From: Deltaproteobacteria bacterium
GTDB lineage: Bacteria > Desulfobacterota > Desulfobulbia > Desulfobulbales > Desulfurivibrionaceae
Direction of reading: 5' to 3'
Assembly (NCBI GenBank): GCA_021847425.1
Contig: JAJZRF010000025.1
Span: 1-41,935, forward strand
Length of the DNA: 41,935 bases
Below the pieces are notes generated by a model. It saw nothing but the letters and a program-made list of their open reading frames with translations. It did not search any database and was not told where the DNA came from. The translations under genes and the position numbers were made by a program. Below, in pieces: positions 34,675 through 41,935 of this stretch (positions are counted from its first letter, which is position 1; every line of letters begins with the position of its first letter).

Positions 34675-35565
34675 TTATATCTTGGGCATCTTTGCAAAAT
34701 AGGTGGTCAAGTTTGCCTTGGCGCTGATCTTTGGCGCCAGCAGGCCGTCTTTCGAGGTCATGGCGATCATCACCCCGGGGCCGTGTCCGGCCAGCACGCA
34801 ACTGGCGTGGACGACAATGCCGATCACCACGCCGCCGGTCTTGTAGATCCGGCCATAGGTGGCATCCGCATCCAGGATGGCGATGAAATCTCCCAGCCGC
34901 AGGTCTCCCAGGCCGTATTCCTTGACAATCCCCTGGTCGAACATCTGGATGTCGTAGTCGCCGCTGTGGCTGTGGGAGGCGCCGATGCCCGAGCCCATGA
35001 TCTTGGCGGGCACGGTGTGGGTCACCGGAACCTGCAGTCTGCCATCCTTGAGTTTTTTCAAGGGAATTGCGGCAAGCAGAGCCGGGTCCAGGTTCATCAC
35101 CTTGATCCCTGGGAAATCCGGGAGGTTCAGGCCGCAGCCGCACGCCTTGATCTGGATCTTGTCGCCGATGGTGAGGCGTTCCAGCACCTTTGGGGAAAAA
35201 TCCACCAGCACATGCTCGATGCCGCCATGCTTGCCGGTCACCCGGCCGGTCTCGCCCTTGGCGTCGCCGGAAACCACCTTGGCGAGGTTGCCCACGCAGG
35301 AAAACTGGTTCAAGGCCCGGTTGGGGCCGGGCTGTCCCTGAACTTGCGTGAAGTTGCTGATGGAAACCGCAGGCTCCACATGGTCGCCGAATTTCTCCCC
35401 GGCCAGATCCCCGATCCGCAGGTTGTAGGTGATGCCGCCCACGCCGGGGTAGACGTCCGAATAGCCATCCGGGTTGATCCGGTAGGGATTGATCCCGCCC
35501 TGGGGCGAGGTGATCTCGCCGATCACCGATTGGCAGACCAGCTGTTCCGTGTTGGTTGTGATCAT
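34675..35565 (-). CDS. DUF4438 domain-containing protein
   Basis: 296 aa. I recognise the DUF4438 family by INPYRINPDG, YPGVGGITYNLRIGDLAGEK, GNLAKVVSGDAKGETGRVTG, THTVPAKIMGSGIGASHSHSG and DADATYGRIYKTGGVVIGIV. The family is widespread in anaerobes and has no known function; Gly- and His-rich loops (SGIGASHSHSGDYDIQ) suggest metal or ligand binding but that is guesswork. No membrane segment or signal peptide. It is placed 19 bp after ychF and 37 bp before pyrE on the same strand, so it belongs to that transcription unit. AAGGGG precedes the start. Confidence 0.85.
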   Translation of the reverse strand: MITTNTEQLVCQSVIGEITSPQGGINPYRINPDGYSDVYPGVGGITYNLRIGDLAGEKFGDHVEPAVSISNFTQVQGQPGPNRALNQFSCVGNLAKVVSGDAKGETGRVTGKHGGIEHVLVDFSPKVLERLTIGDKIQIKACGCGLNLPDFPGIKVMNLDPALLAAIPLKKLKDGRLQVPVTHTVPAKIMGSGIGASHSHSGDYDIQMFDQGIVKEYGLGDLRLGDFIAILDADATYGRIYKTGGVVIGIVVHASCVLAGHGPGVMIAMTSKDGLLAPKISAKANLTTYFAKMPKI

Positions 35566-35584
35566 CGTTGTGCGCCCCTTGCTG

Positions 35585-36679
35585 CTAGACGTTGAAGCGG
35601 AAATTCATGCAGTCGCCGTCCTGCACCACGTATTCCTTGCCTTCCAGCCGCAACAACCCTTTTTCTCTGGCCTTGGCCTCGCCGCCGCAGGCGACGAAAT
35701 CCGCGTAGGAGATGACCTCGGCCCGGATAAAGCCGCGTTCGAAGTCGGTGTGGATGACCGCAGCGGCCTGCGGGGCCTTGGTGCCGCGCTTGATGGTCCA
35801 GGCCCTGGTTTCCTTTTCGCCCACGGTGAAGTAGTTGATCAGCCCCAGCAGTTCGTATCCGGCCTTGATCAACCGGTTCAGCCCAGGTTCCTCAAGGCCG
35901 AGATCGGCCAGGAAATCCTGGCGTTCGGCCACGCTCAGGGCGCTCAATTCCTCTTCGATCGCCCCGGAGATCATGACCACGGAGGCATTTTCTTCCGCTG
36001 CCGCCTTGCGGAGTGCATCCACCCATTGGTTGCCGGTGTTGATCTCCGCCTCGCTGACATTGGCCACATAGAGTACGGGCTTGGCAGTGAGCAGGCAGAG
36101 TTCTTTCATTAGTTTCTGGCCCGTATCGTCAAGTTCGATAGTCCGCGCCGGTTTGCCGTCATTGAGCAGGCCGTAGAGCTTTTCCAGGACAACCAGCTGC
36201 GCCTTGTAAACCGCATCCCCGGATTTCGCCTGGGAAGCGGTCTTGGCCATGCGTCGAGTCACTGTGTCGAGATCGCAGAGGATGAGTTCGGTGTTGATTA
36301 CCTCCCGGTCGCGCAGGGGGTCGATGCTGCCCTCCACATGCACGATGTTCTCGTCTTCAAAGCAGCGGACCACATGGGCGATGGCATCCACCTGGCGGAT
36401 ATGGCCCAGGAACTGGTTGCCCAGACCTTCGCCCTTGCTGGCCCCGCTCACCAGGCCGGCGATATCGACGAACTCCATCTGGGCGTTGACCTTGACCTTG
36501 GTCTTGGCCATCTCGGCAAGGGTGTCGAGCCGGGAATCCGGAACCGGCACCATGCCCACATTGGGTTCGATGGTGCAGAACGGGTAATTGGCCGACTCGA
36601 TGCCTGCGGAGGTGAGGGCGTTGAAGATGGTTGATTTGCCGACATTGGGCAGGCCGACGATGCCACAGCGAAAGCCCAT
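35585..36679 (-). CDS. ychF: Redox-regulated ATPase YchF
   Basis: 364 aa, the usual length. An Obg-family P-loop NTPase that prefers ATP and binds ribosomes. G1 CGIVGLPNVGKSTIFNALTS, G3-region FVDIAGLVSGASKGEGLGNQ, and VLYVANVSEAE in place of the NKxD that gives guanine specificity. The C-terminal TGS domain is complete (YFTVGEKETRAWTIKRG, HTDFERGFIRAEVI), ending in the common CMNFRFNV. First gene of a minus-strand unit with DUF4438, pyrE and the small zinc protein; a divergent DciA-like gene lies on the other side. Confidence 0.96.
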   Translation of the reverse strand: MGFRCGIVGLPNVGKSTIFNALTSAGIESANYPFCTIEPNVGMVPVPDSRLDTLAEMAKTKVKVNAQMEFVDIAGLVSGASKGEGLGNQFLGHIRQVDAIAHVVRCFEDENIVHVEGSIDPLRDREVINTELILCDLDTVTRRMAKTASQAKSGDAVYKAQLVVLEKLYGLLNDGKPARTIELDDTGQKLMKELCLLTAKPVLYVANVSEAEINTGNQWVDALRKAAAEENASVVMISGAIEEELSALSVAERQDFLADLGLEEPGLNRLIKAGYELLGLINYFTVGEKETRAWTIKRGTKAPQAAAVIHTDFERGFIRAEVISYADFVACGGEAKAREKGLLRLEGKEYVVQDGDCMNFRFNV

Positions 36680-36826
36680 GGGGAAAAGTCCTTGTTGTAC
36701 GGTTCGATAATAAGGTAGTCAGGAGATGACCGAAAATTGTGACCAGTATATAATGATTTCTTTGCAATGCGGCAAGGGTTGTTTACAATCCAAGCACTAA
36801 ATTCCACTCAATCAGGCACATTTACC

Positions 36827-37306
36827 ATGGGCGCTCCCGAAAAAATTATCCGGATGGATTCGCTTCTTGCCGAACTTTTCAAAAAAAGGCAATGGGACAA
36901 ACGGTTGGCCCTGCACGCTGTTTTCCGGAATTGGCTGCAGGTTGTCGGCCCGGAGATCGCGGAACGGACCGAACCGCAGGTGATTCGGGGTACGGTGCTC
37001 TGGATCGCGGTTTCCGACTCGGTCTGGATGCAGCAGCTTCATCTGCAAAAGCAGGCCCTGCTGGAACACATCAATGCGAATGTGCATGGTTTAGAGAAGA
37101 TAAGTGATATCCGTTTCCAGATAGATGCCACCCTCGGCGAAGGAAAAATGGTTGCAATCCTCCCGAAGCAGGATGCTGCCCCGCAGCCGATTGATCCGGA
37201 GGAGCAGAGGGGGTTTGAACGGCTGATCGGTGCCATCGGCGATGCGGAGTTGCGAACCCGCCTGCTCGCCCTGTGGCGAAAATCCCATGGCGGTAAGCCA
37301 CGATAG
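36827..37306 (+). CDS. DUF721 / DciA-like protein
   Basis: 159 aa. DUF721 core: WLQVVGPEIAERTEPQVIRG, then TVLWIAVSDSVWMQQLHLQK, and HINANVHGLEKISDIRFQI. Family members called DciA load the replicative helicase DnaB, and the KH-like fold is shared; whether this one does so is inferred from the family. ATG 36827 is chosen as the start because the upstream codons of the open frame lie in AT-rich leader; ATG 36854 is a second option. It is divergent from ychF and followed by a 104-bp gap. Confidence 0.75.
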   Translation: MGAPEKIIRMDSLLAELFKKRQWDKRLALHAVFRNWLQVVGPEIAERTEPQVIRGTVLWIAVSDSVWMQQLHLQKQALLEHINANVHGLEKISDIRFQIDATLGEGKMVAILPKQDAAPQPIDPEEQRGFERLIGAIGDAELRTRLLALWRKSHGGKPR

Positions 37307-37409
37307 GGCGTTAATCAAGCCCCGGCTATACCGGTGGTTCCCCAGGGGTGTCCCCCGGAGGTTATCTTGCTGCGAGGAGGGGCCCGAAATAAAATTGAAT
37401 TCAGAACCT

Positions 37410-38096
37410 TCAGCTTGCGTTTGGCGGAGAATCTTCGATGGAGCAAATGGTAAGGTAGCGTTCGAGGGTTTCCAGGTCCGTACCCTTTAGGGTGAATTGA
37501 ATGCCGAATTCCCTGGTTTCCAGGTCACGTTCGATAACGCGGCGAACAATGGCTTCTGGTACGGTAATGTTTTCCTCAAAATCGCCGAATCGTAAACGGA
37601 GGGTCATGCTCAGCGGGCTGATTTTGTTCCCTTTTTGGATATGCTGGGAAAATTTCCCCACCAACTTTGCTCCTTCGAGGGAGATATTTTCTATGGTGCC
37701 ATGATTCAGGTATTGGCTTGCCTTGCGGGTGAAGGTCGCAACGGAGCGGGAACTCGTCACATAACGGGGATATCTTCTTCGTTGGATTAAAATAATTGCC
37801 GCAGGGAAGAGCACTCCCAGTTCGGTGCTGGTTTCAAGTGCAGGGGTGGCGTGGAAGCCTCGCATGGGCTGATCTCGGTGTTGGTACAGAAACAGGCATG
37901 GGTTTTTGGGGGCCTGGAAAGGGGTCTCCTTGGCAAAAAGGATAAGGGGCTCCGTCTCTTTGGTGAATATCTCGGAAGGCGTGAGCTTTTGCGGATTCAT
38001 CCCTTTTTGAAAAAGGGTTACAGGGATTCGCTGGCCGACAATCCTGATGATTTCTTCTCCAACGATCTTCGGGGCATCGGACCAAAGCTCTTGCAT
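37410..38096 (-). CDS. PilZ-domain protein, probable c-di-GMP receptor
   Basis: 228 aa. The C-terminal half is PilZ: RxxxR with Arg107 and Arg111 (QRRRYPRY) and N137-x-S-x-x-G142 (ENISLEGAKL), the two c-di-GMP binding motifs, then a beta-rich body ending in an amphipathic helix. The N-terminal ~100 residues look like the YcgR-type PilZN partner domain (beta-rich, GEEIIRIVGQRIPVTLF). Such two-domain proteins act on flagellar motors or other outputs. GGAGGGGG before the start is a strong ribosome site. It lies 144 bp after dtd on the same strand, perhaps with its own promoter. No flagellar gene is in the window. Confidence 0.8.
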   Translation of the reverse strand: MQELWSDAPKIVGEEIIRIVGQRIPVTLFQKGMNPQKLTPSEIFTKETEPLILFAKETPFQAPKNPCLFLYQHRDQPMRGFHATPALETSTELGVLFPAAIILIQRRRYPRYVTSSRSVATFTRKASQYLNHGTIENISLEGAKLVGKFSQHIQKGNKISPLSMTLRLRFGDFEENITVPEAIVRRVIERDLETREFGIQFTLKGTDLETLERYLTICSIEDSPPNAS

Positions 38097-38240
38097 GCAA
38101 AGCCCCCTCCGGGCAAGAATGATGAATGGTTTTTTGGGCGTGAATTGCGCCGTCTGTAATGTGCAGCAATATATAGCTGTATTTGCAACACTTGTAAAGC
38201 CGGGGCTGAAAAAAACAGGGGGAAGAGATTCGCGCGGGGG

Positions 38241-38690
38241 CTAAAATTGTTTTTCCGTGTCAAGCAGCAGCGTTACCGGGCCGCTGTTTACCAGGGTTAC
38301 GTCCATCATGGTCTGGAATTTGCCGGTGGCCACGGTGATCTGTCTCGCGCGGATTTCGCGGATGAATTGTTCGTAGAGTTGCGCTGCTTCTGCCGGTGGC
38401 GCGGCCGTGGAGTAGGATGGCCGTCTTCCCTTGCGGCAGTCGCCGAACAGGGTGAACTGGGAAACAACCAGCATCTCTCCTTGTACGTCGAGCAGGGAAA
38501 GATTCATCAGCCCATGCTCGTCTTCAAAAATTCGTAGATTGGTAATCTTATCGGCAAGGAGCACGGCGTCCTGCGCAGAATCGTTTTTCCCTACGCCGAG
38601 AAGGACCAGAAGCCCAGAGCCAATGGCGCCGCAAATCTCGCCATCTACGCAAACAGAGGCCTGGCTCACCCTTTGGACAACGGCGCGCAT
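38241..38690 (-). CDS. dtd: D-aminoacyl-tRNA deacylase
   Basis: 149 aa. Frees tRNAs wrongly charged with D-amino acids or glycine. [37 protein letters not shown] and the NSGPVT loop that gives chiral selection are all present. AGGAAG lies five bases before the start. The first 25 bp overlap the end of rsmE, showing coupling in a prmA-rsmE-dtd unit. Confidence 0.95.
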   Translation of the reverse strand: MRAVVQRVSQASVCVDGEICGAIGSGLLVLLGVGKNDSAQDAVLLADKITNLRIFEDEHGLMNLSLLDVQGEMLVVSQFTLFGDCRKGRRPSYSTAAPPAEAAQLYEQFIREIRARQITVATGKFQTMMDVTLVNSGPVTLLLDTEKQF

Positions 38691-39454
38691 GGGACTTCCT
38701 GATTTTCCGGGCGGGGTGGGTTGAGATTGCCAAGGGTGAATTGGAGGATGGCTGTTGCCGTAAGGGTTGCCGTCTCGGCGCGCAGAATGCGCGGGCCAAG
38801 GGAGACGGGGATAAAGCCTTCTTGTTGGGCAGAGGCAACCTCGGTTTCGCTGAACCCGCCCTCAGGGCCGAGGAGGAACAGGACGGATCGGCAATCCTTT
38901 TTCTGAACGGCAAGAACCTCATCCAGCCTTTGCCTGGCTTCATGTTCCCAGAAGATCAGCCTCAGGTCGCAAGGCGGAGGATGGGCCAGGAGATCGGTTA
39001 TTCCTCGGGTATCATGGATTTCCGGCGGCGTGGCCCGGTCGCATTGTTTGCAGGACTCAAGGACGATGCGTTGCCAACGCTCCATCTGCGCATCTTTCAG
39101 TGGTTTGTGGATACCGTGTTCCGAGTAAAAAGGCCAGATTGCATCGACTCCCAGCTCGGTGGCCTTTTGCAGGATGAGGTCCATTTTCTGGCCCTTGAGC
39201 AGGGCTTGTCCCAGGTGGAGACGAATCGTTGCCGGGAGATCCCGGGTTTGGCCGGTGATGATTGCTGTCACTCGGTTCTTGAGAATCTGTTCGATGCGGG
39301 CCTGGTACCGTGCGCCGGTTCCGTCAAAAAAAGTAATGGAATCGCCGGGGCAAAGCCTGAGAACGGTTCGGAGGTGATGGGCCTCCGGGCCTGTCAGGGT
39401 CGCGGTTTCCCCCACGATATCTGTCGGGTTTATAAAAAAGCGTCGGAGGCTCAT
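38666..39454 (-). CDS. rsmE: 16S rRNA (uracil-1498-N3)-methyltransferase
   Basis: 262 aa. Methylates U1498 of 16S rRNA; SPOUT-type knot fold. [50 protein letters not shown] and [15 protein letters not shown] are family signatures, the last two making the SAM-binding knot. The C-terminus runs on about 20 residues past the usual end and overlaps dtd. It begins 6 bp after prmA stops. Confidence 0.94.
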   Translation of the reverse strand: MSLRRFFINPTDIVGETATLTGPEAHHLRTVLRLCPGDSITFFDGTGARYQARIEQILKNRVTAIITGQTRDLPATIRLHLGQALLKGQKMDLILQKATELGVDAIWPFYSEHGIHKPLKDAQMERWQRIVLESCKQCDRATPPEIHDTRGITDLLAHPPPCDLRLIFWEHEARQRLDEVLAVQKKDCRSVLFLLGPEGGFSETEVASAQQEGFIPVSLGPRILRAETATLTATAILQFTLGNLNPPRPENQEVPCAPLSKG

Positions 39455-39460
39455 GGCCGT

Positions 39461-40381
39461 TTATGTCCGTGCGAAGAGAAGAGCGCTCCATTCCCCTTCG
39501 TACCGGGTTTCCTGATGTTTCAGGCCAAGAACGGTATAGGCTGCGCGGATACTGTCTGTCTGAGCTCCGGTCAGGATTCCGGCCATGATGAGTTTGCCGT
39601 TTGGGGCCAGGTGTGCGGCGAGGCTGCCGGCAAGTTCAATGAGTGTATCATGGATGATGTTGGCGATGACAAGATCAAATTGGTGCGGGATTTCTTTCAG
39701 GGCGATGCCATTTGCTTTTATTGTTGGAAGCAGGCCATTACGCAGGATATTTTCCTCCGCCACCACCACGGCCTCCGGGTCATTGTCAATGGCCAGCACC
39801 TCCTGGGCGCCGAAAAGGGCGGTGGCCATGGCCAGGATGCCCGTGCCGGTGCCGACATCGAGAACGGTTTTGGGAGGGGTTCCCGTGCCATGAAAAAGCG
39901 TTTCGATGAACTCAAGGGCCAGCTTGGTGCTGGCGTGGTGGCCAGTGCCAAAGGCCATCCCCGGATCCATCTCGATAACTTTTTCGCCGGGGCCTGGCTG
40001 GTATGCTTCCCAGGTGGGCTTGATGACAAGGTGGGCGGTGATGGGCAGGGGTTTGAATCGTTCTTTCCAGGCTTTGTTCCAATCTTCATCAGGGATGATT
40101 TCTGTTTCGACCCGTGTTTTTTTCTCCCCGGGGGTGAGGTCGGCAAGTTCTGCGAGATACTCAGTGATTTTCCCCAGTTTTTCTTGTGCGAGGGGGCCAT
40201 GTTCCAGGTAGCCGACAATCTGTTCCTGGGCCGCGCCGGGTGCCGAGACGGGAATCTGTTCGACCCCGCCGGTCTGTTCACAGATGAAATCGGCAATGGG
40301 GTCGGAGATGGTCCCGCTGGCGGTGATCGTGATTTTCAGCCACGATTTGGCTGGCGGATGTGCTGAAGTTTTTGCTGGCAT
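39461..40381 (-). CDS. prmA: Ribosomal protein L11 methyltransferase
   Basis: 306 aa. Methylates ribosomal protein L11. N-terminal substrate-recognition domain, then IIPDEDWNKAWKERFKPLPI, MDPGMAFGTGHHASTKLAL and SAM-binding VLDVGTGTGILAMATALFG, ending with VIANIIHDTLIEL. The start is the ATG at 40381, with ACAGGAA upstream; an in-frame ATG at 40405 would add eight residues without a ribosome site. First gene of the prmA-rsmE-dtd unit, divergent from larB. Confidence 0.94.
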   Translation of the reverse strand: MPAKTSAHPPAKSWLKITITASGTISDPIADFICEQTGGVEQIPVSAPGAAQEQIVGYLEHGPLAQEKLGKITEYLAELADLTPGEKKTRVETEIIPDEDWNKAWKERFKPLPITAHLVIKPTWEAYQPGPGEKVIEMDPGMAFGTGHHASTKLALEFIETLFHGTGTPPKTVLDVGTGTGILAMATALFGAQEVLAIDNDPEAVVVAEENILRNGLLPTIKANGIALKEIPHQFDLVIANIIHDTLIELAGSLAAHLAPNGKLIMAGILTGAQTDSIRAAYTVLGLKHQETRYEGEWSALLFART

Positions 40382-40556
40382 CGGGATTCCTGTGGGAAAA
40401 AACATGGTTGCAAAGAAATAAGCTGGAAACAGTCTCAGGGTACAGTAGTGTACTGGATGCTGTATTCTCCGGCAAGAGCGAGTTGAGGTGACGGCGCGGA
40501 TTGTGGTCGTTTCTTGTCTGTATTCTTATCCATATAATGATATCGGACTTGGCGGA

Positions 40557-41339
40557 ATGGATGAAAAAAAGATGCGGGAGCTCCTTGTAAAGGTGAGTTG
40601 CGGTGCATGCACTGTTGCCGATGCTTTGGCGGAGTTGAAGAATTTTCCTGCCGAAATGCTGTTATGGGCGCATCTCGACCATCACCGGAGCTTGCGAACC
40701 GGGGTGCCGGAAGTGGTTTACGGAGAGAATAAGACCGCAGGTCAGATTGCGGATATTTTTAAAAGACTTCTCCGGTTTTCTTCAGCGGTAATGGCCACCC
40801 GGGTGAGTCAGGAAAAGGGGGCTGCGGTTTGTCTGGAAATTCCAGGCATTGTCTACCATGAGGCTGCCCGCATGTTGACTGCCCCGCTCAAAGAGAAACA
40901 GCACGGTGCCGATGGCGGAACAGGTCTGGTTCTGGTGCTCACCGCCGGAACTTCTGACATCCCTGTGGCGGAGGAAGCTTTTGTTACCTTGTGTTGCCTG
41001 GGGAATGAGGTTGAACGGTTGTATGATGTCGGGGTGGCCGGGATCCATCGGTTGCTGTCACGGCGGGATCTTCTCGACAAGGCAGGCATATTGATTGTTG
41101 TCGCCGGGATGGAGGGAGCCCTTCCCAGTGTAGTCGCTGGTCTGGTGGATAAGCCCATTATCGCGGTGCCCACCAGTGTTGGCTATGGGACGGGATTGGG
41201 GGGCATCGCCGCGCTCCTGGGCATGCTCAATAGCTGTGCCCCGGGGATTGCCGTTGTTAATATTGACAACGGCTTTGGTGCCGCGTGTATGGCGGCAAGT
41301 ATCAGCAGGCAAATTGGTGGCCGATCAGGTGGATCGTGA
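40557..41339 (+). CDS. larB: Nickel-pincer cofactor biosynthesis protein LarB
   Basis: 260 aa. LarB carboxylates the pyridine ring of nicotinic acid adenine dinucleotide and hydrolyses the phosphoanhydride in making the nickel-pincer nucleotide cofactor of lactate racemase-like enzymes. DHHRSLRTGVPEVVYGENKT, LTAGTSDIPVAEEAF, PTSVGYGTGLGGIAALLGML and NSCAPGIAVVNIDNGFGAA match the AIR-carboxylase-like family; the resemblance to PurE is why it is sometimes misnamed. ATG 40557 is chosen because the family begins M-D-x-x-K-x-x-E-LL; the open frame goes back to 40488 without a ribosome site. No larC, larE or larA is in the window, so the target enzyme is unknown. Confidence 0.9.
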   Translation: MDEKKMRELLVKVSCGACTVADALAELKNFPAEMLLWAHLDHHRSLRTGVPEVVYGENKTAGQIADIFKRLLRFSSAVMATRVSQEKGAAVCLEIPGIVYHEAARMLTAPLKEKQHGADGGTGLVLVLTAGTSDIPVAEEAFVTLCCLGNEVERLYDVGVAGIHRLLSRRDLLDKAGILIVVAGMEGALPSVVAGLVDKPIIAVPTSVGYGTGLGGIAALLGMLNSCAPGIAVVNIDNGFGAACMAASISRQIGGRSGGS

Positions 41340-41507
41340 TGTCTTTTTTCTGGGATCGGATGTTTTTCCCCAGAGGAGACGACTGAAACGGCAGGAGTTT
41401 CGGCTGGGGCAGGGAGGTTATTTTTTTGGGGTGCTGCAGAAAATCAATGAGTTACGGCGCTTGGCTTTTGGGGGTGGGTGCTTTTTAAAATTTCTGCATT
41501 ATTGCTG
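41340..41507. other. Gap between larB and the rRNA promoter
   Basis: No recognised gene. A 60-codon + frame starting at GTG 41329 stays open up to 41511, but it has no ribosome site, is Arg/Gly-rich and ends inside the rRNA promoter. The last 25 bases (41481-41507) are AT-rich, as in an UP element. Confidence 0.4.
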
Positions 41508-41536
41508 TTGACAAGGGTGGGCGCTTCGGCTATTTT
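41508..41536 (+). promoter_or_regulatory. Ribosomal RNA promoter P1
   Basis: Consensus TTGACA (41508-41513), 17 bp, TATTTT (41531-41536). An AT-rich UP-like stretch lies just upstream and a GC-rich discriminator (GGCCCCC) follows the -10, as expected for stringently controlled rrn promoters. Confidence 0.75.
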
Positions 41537-41547
41537 GGCCCCCGAAC

Positions 41548-41623
41548 GATAACCCAACACCATGACGAGAGCCTTTGAAAAACGTCATAAAACATCTTGA
41601 CTGGCTCTGGTGTTTCGGTTATC
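41548..41623 (+). promoter_or_regulatory. Long imperfect hairpin spanning rrn promoter P2
   Basis: The segment 41548-41573 (GATAACC ... AACACCA ... AGAGCC) is complementary in the same block order to 41603-41623. RNA from P1 would fold it, and the right arm contains the spacer and part of the -10 of P2. Confidence 0.5.
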
Positions 41624-41625
41624 TT
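41597..41625 (+). promoter_or_regulatory. Ribosomal RNA promoter P2
   Basis: TTGACT (41597-41602), 17 bp, TATCTT (41620-41625), about 190 bp before the 16S 5' end. Its spacer is part of the hairpin described above. Confidence 0.6.
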
Positions 41626-41815
41626 CTTTTTTTCGTCCAATAAGTGGGCGGCCTTGGTTTTCCAAGGCGCAGCGATCATTGAAAACTGAATAGTGAGCAA
41701 AGTAGAAGATGGGCCCCAAGAAACCGGAGCTATGGCTTCGGGAGTTTTTATTGCATTAAAGAGATCAGAATCTCTGTTGAAGAAGAGTGAGACCTTAGGG
41801 TCTTGTTCAGATATT

Positions 41816-41935
41816 TAACTGGAGAGTTTGATCCTGGCTCAGATTGAACGCTGGCGGCGTGCTTAACACATGCAAGTCGAACGAGAAAGGGACTTCGGTC
41901 CTGAGTAGAGTGGCGCACGGGTGAGTAACGCGTAG
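41816..41935 (+). rRNA. rrs: 16S ribosomal RNA, 5' portion (3' truncated by window)
   Basis: AGAGTTTGATCCTGGCTCAG begins at 41823, which corresponds to E. coli position 8, so the mature 5' end is near 41816. ACGCTGGCGGCGTGCTTAAC, CATGCAAGTCGAACGAGAAA and GGCGCACGGGTGAGTAACGC follow in order. The V1 region is short (GAGAAAGGGACTTCGGTCC), which I associate with Desulfobulbales-type 16S, but only about 120 nt are visible. The 190-nt leader before it carries the usual TCATTGAAAACTG-type leader motif at about 41677. Confidence 0.95.

Noticed and set aside
38741-40366. 541-codon open frame on the + strand
   Set aside because: Antisense to rsmE and prmA, which are recognised end to end; no domain in the + frame.
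41329-41511. 60-codon frame after larB
   Set aside because: No ribosome site, unusual composition, and it ends inside the rRNA promoter.

Overview
The window is 41.9 kb of a bacterial chromosome that looks like a sulfur-cycle member of the Desulfobacterota, most like Desulfobulbales. This is inferred from the start of a 16S rRNA gene at the right end, the fused AccA-AccD acetyl-CoA carboxylase, the mix of MCPs and Cys-rich PAS domains, and the co-occurrence of GlnRS and GltX. No species assignment is possible from sequence alone. Nearly all genes look intact and ordinary in codon use; the accessory signal lies mainly between genes.

Layout. (1) 1-5879: an acetyl-CoA carboxylase operon: biotin carboxylase (5' end cut by the window), a fused carboxyltransferase alpha/beta, a small four-helix-bundle protein inserted in the middle, an atypical biotinyl-carrier protein and a biotin ligase. 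(2) 5991-6827: a family 2 glycosyltransferase. (3) 7142-25405: a chemosensory cluster on the + strand: a 1029-aa MCP with two Cys-rich PAS domains, a PhnD-like hybrid histidine kinase, a dCache MCP, a four-helix-bundle MCP, then cheA, cheW, cheR, cheD, cheB and a HEAT-repeat/CheY fusion. There is no stand-alone cheY, so the HEAT-REC protein may fill that place. (4) 25563-31612: fbp, then glnS and gltX on the minus strand, a small low-complexity protein and era. (5) 31854-40381: an RNase II family exonuclease, then minus-strand ychF-DUF4438-pyrE-small zinc protein and prmA-rsmE-dtd with a PilZ protein, plus a DciA-like gene on +. (6) 40557-41935: larB, then a ribosomal RNA operon with two promoters and the first ~120 nt of 16S rRNA.

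How the parts work together. The first operon makes malonyl-CoA, and its biotin ligase charges its own unusual carrier domain. In the chemosensory cluster three receptors with different sensor halves share nearly identical signalling domains and a common C-terminal x-F-E-R-Y tail that could dock CheR; CheR, CheD and CheB supply adaptation. CheA carries a tandem MshEN-like motif and a PilZ protein lies downstream, so c-di-GMP input to motility is plausible.

The most unusual signal is a dispersed family of intergenic elements built from 7-nt units (CCTTTAG/CCTTTAA and variants) arranged as inverted arms. At four places (3657-4125, 20211-20390, 20976-21139, 26586-26709) a G-rich left arm faces a C-rich right arm across a centre that differs each time: a complete four-helix-bundle (S23/IVP-like) gene, a short spacer, a 30-nt loop, or a perfect 18-bp hairpin. 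This is the architecture of 23S rRNA intervening sequences (complementary ends flanking a four-helix-bundle ORF) but placed between protein genes. A second family uses CACGAAA units (5889-5976, 28451-28528). A 171-bp gene for a double-CxxC protein (33895-34065), short enough to be missed by length-filtered gene calling, is also described.
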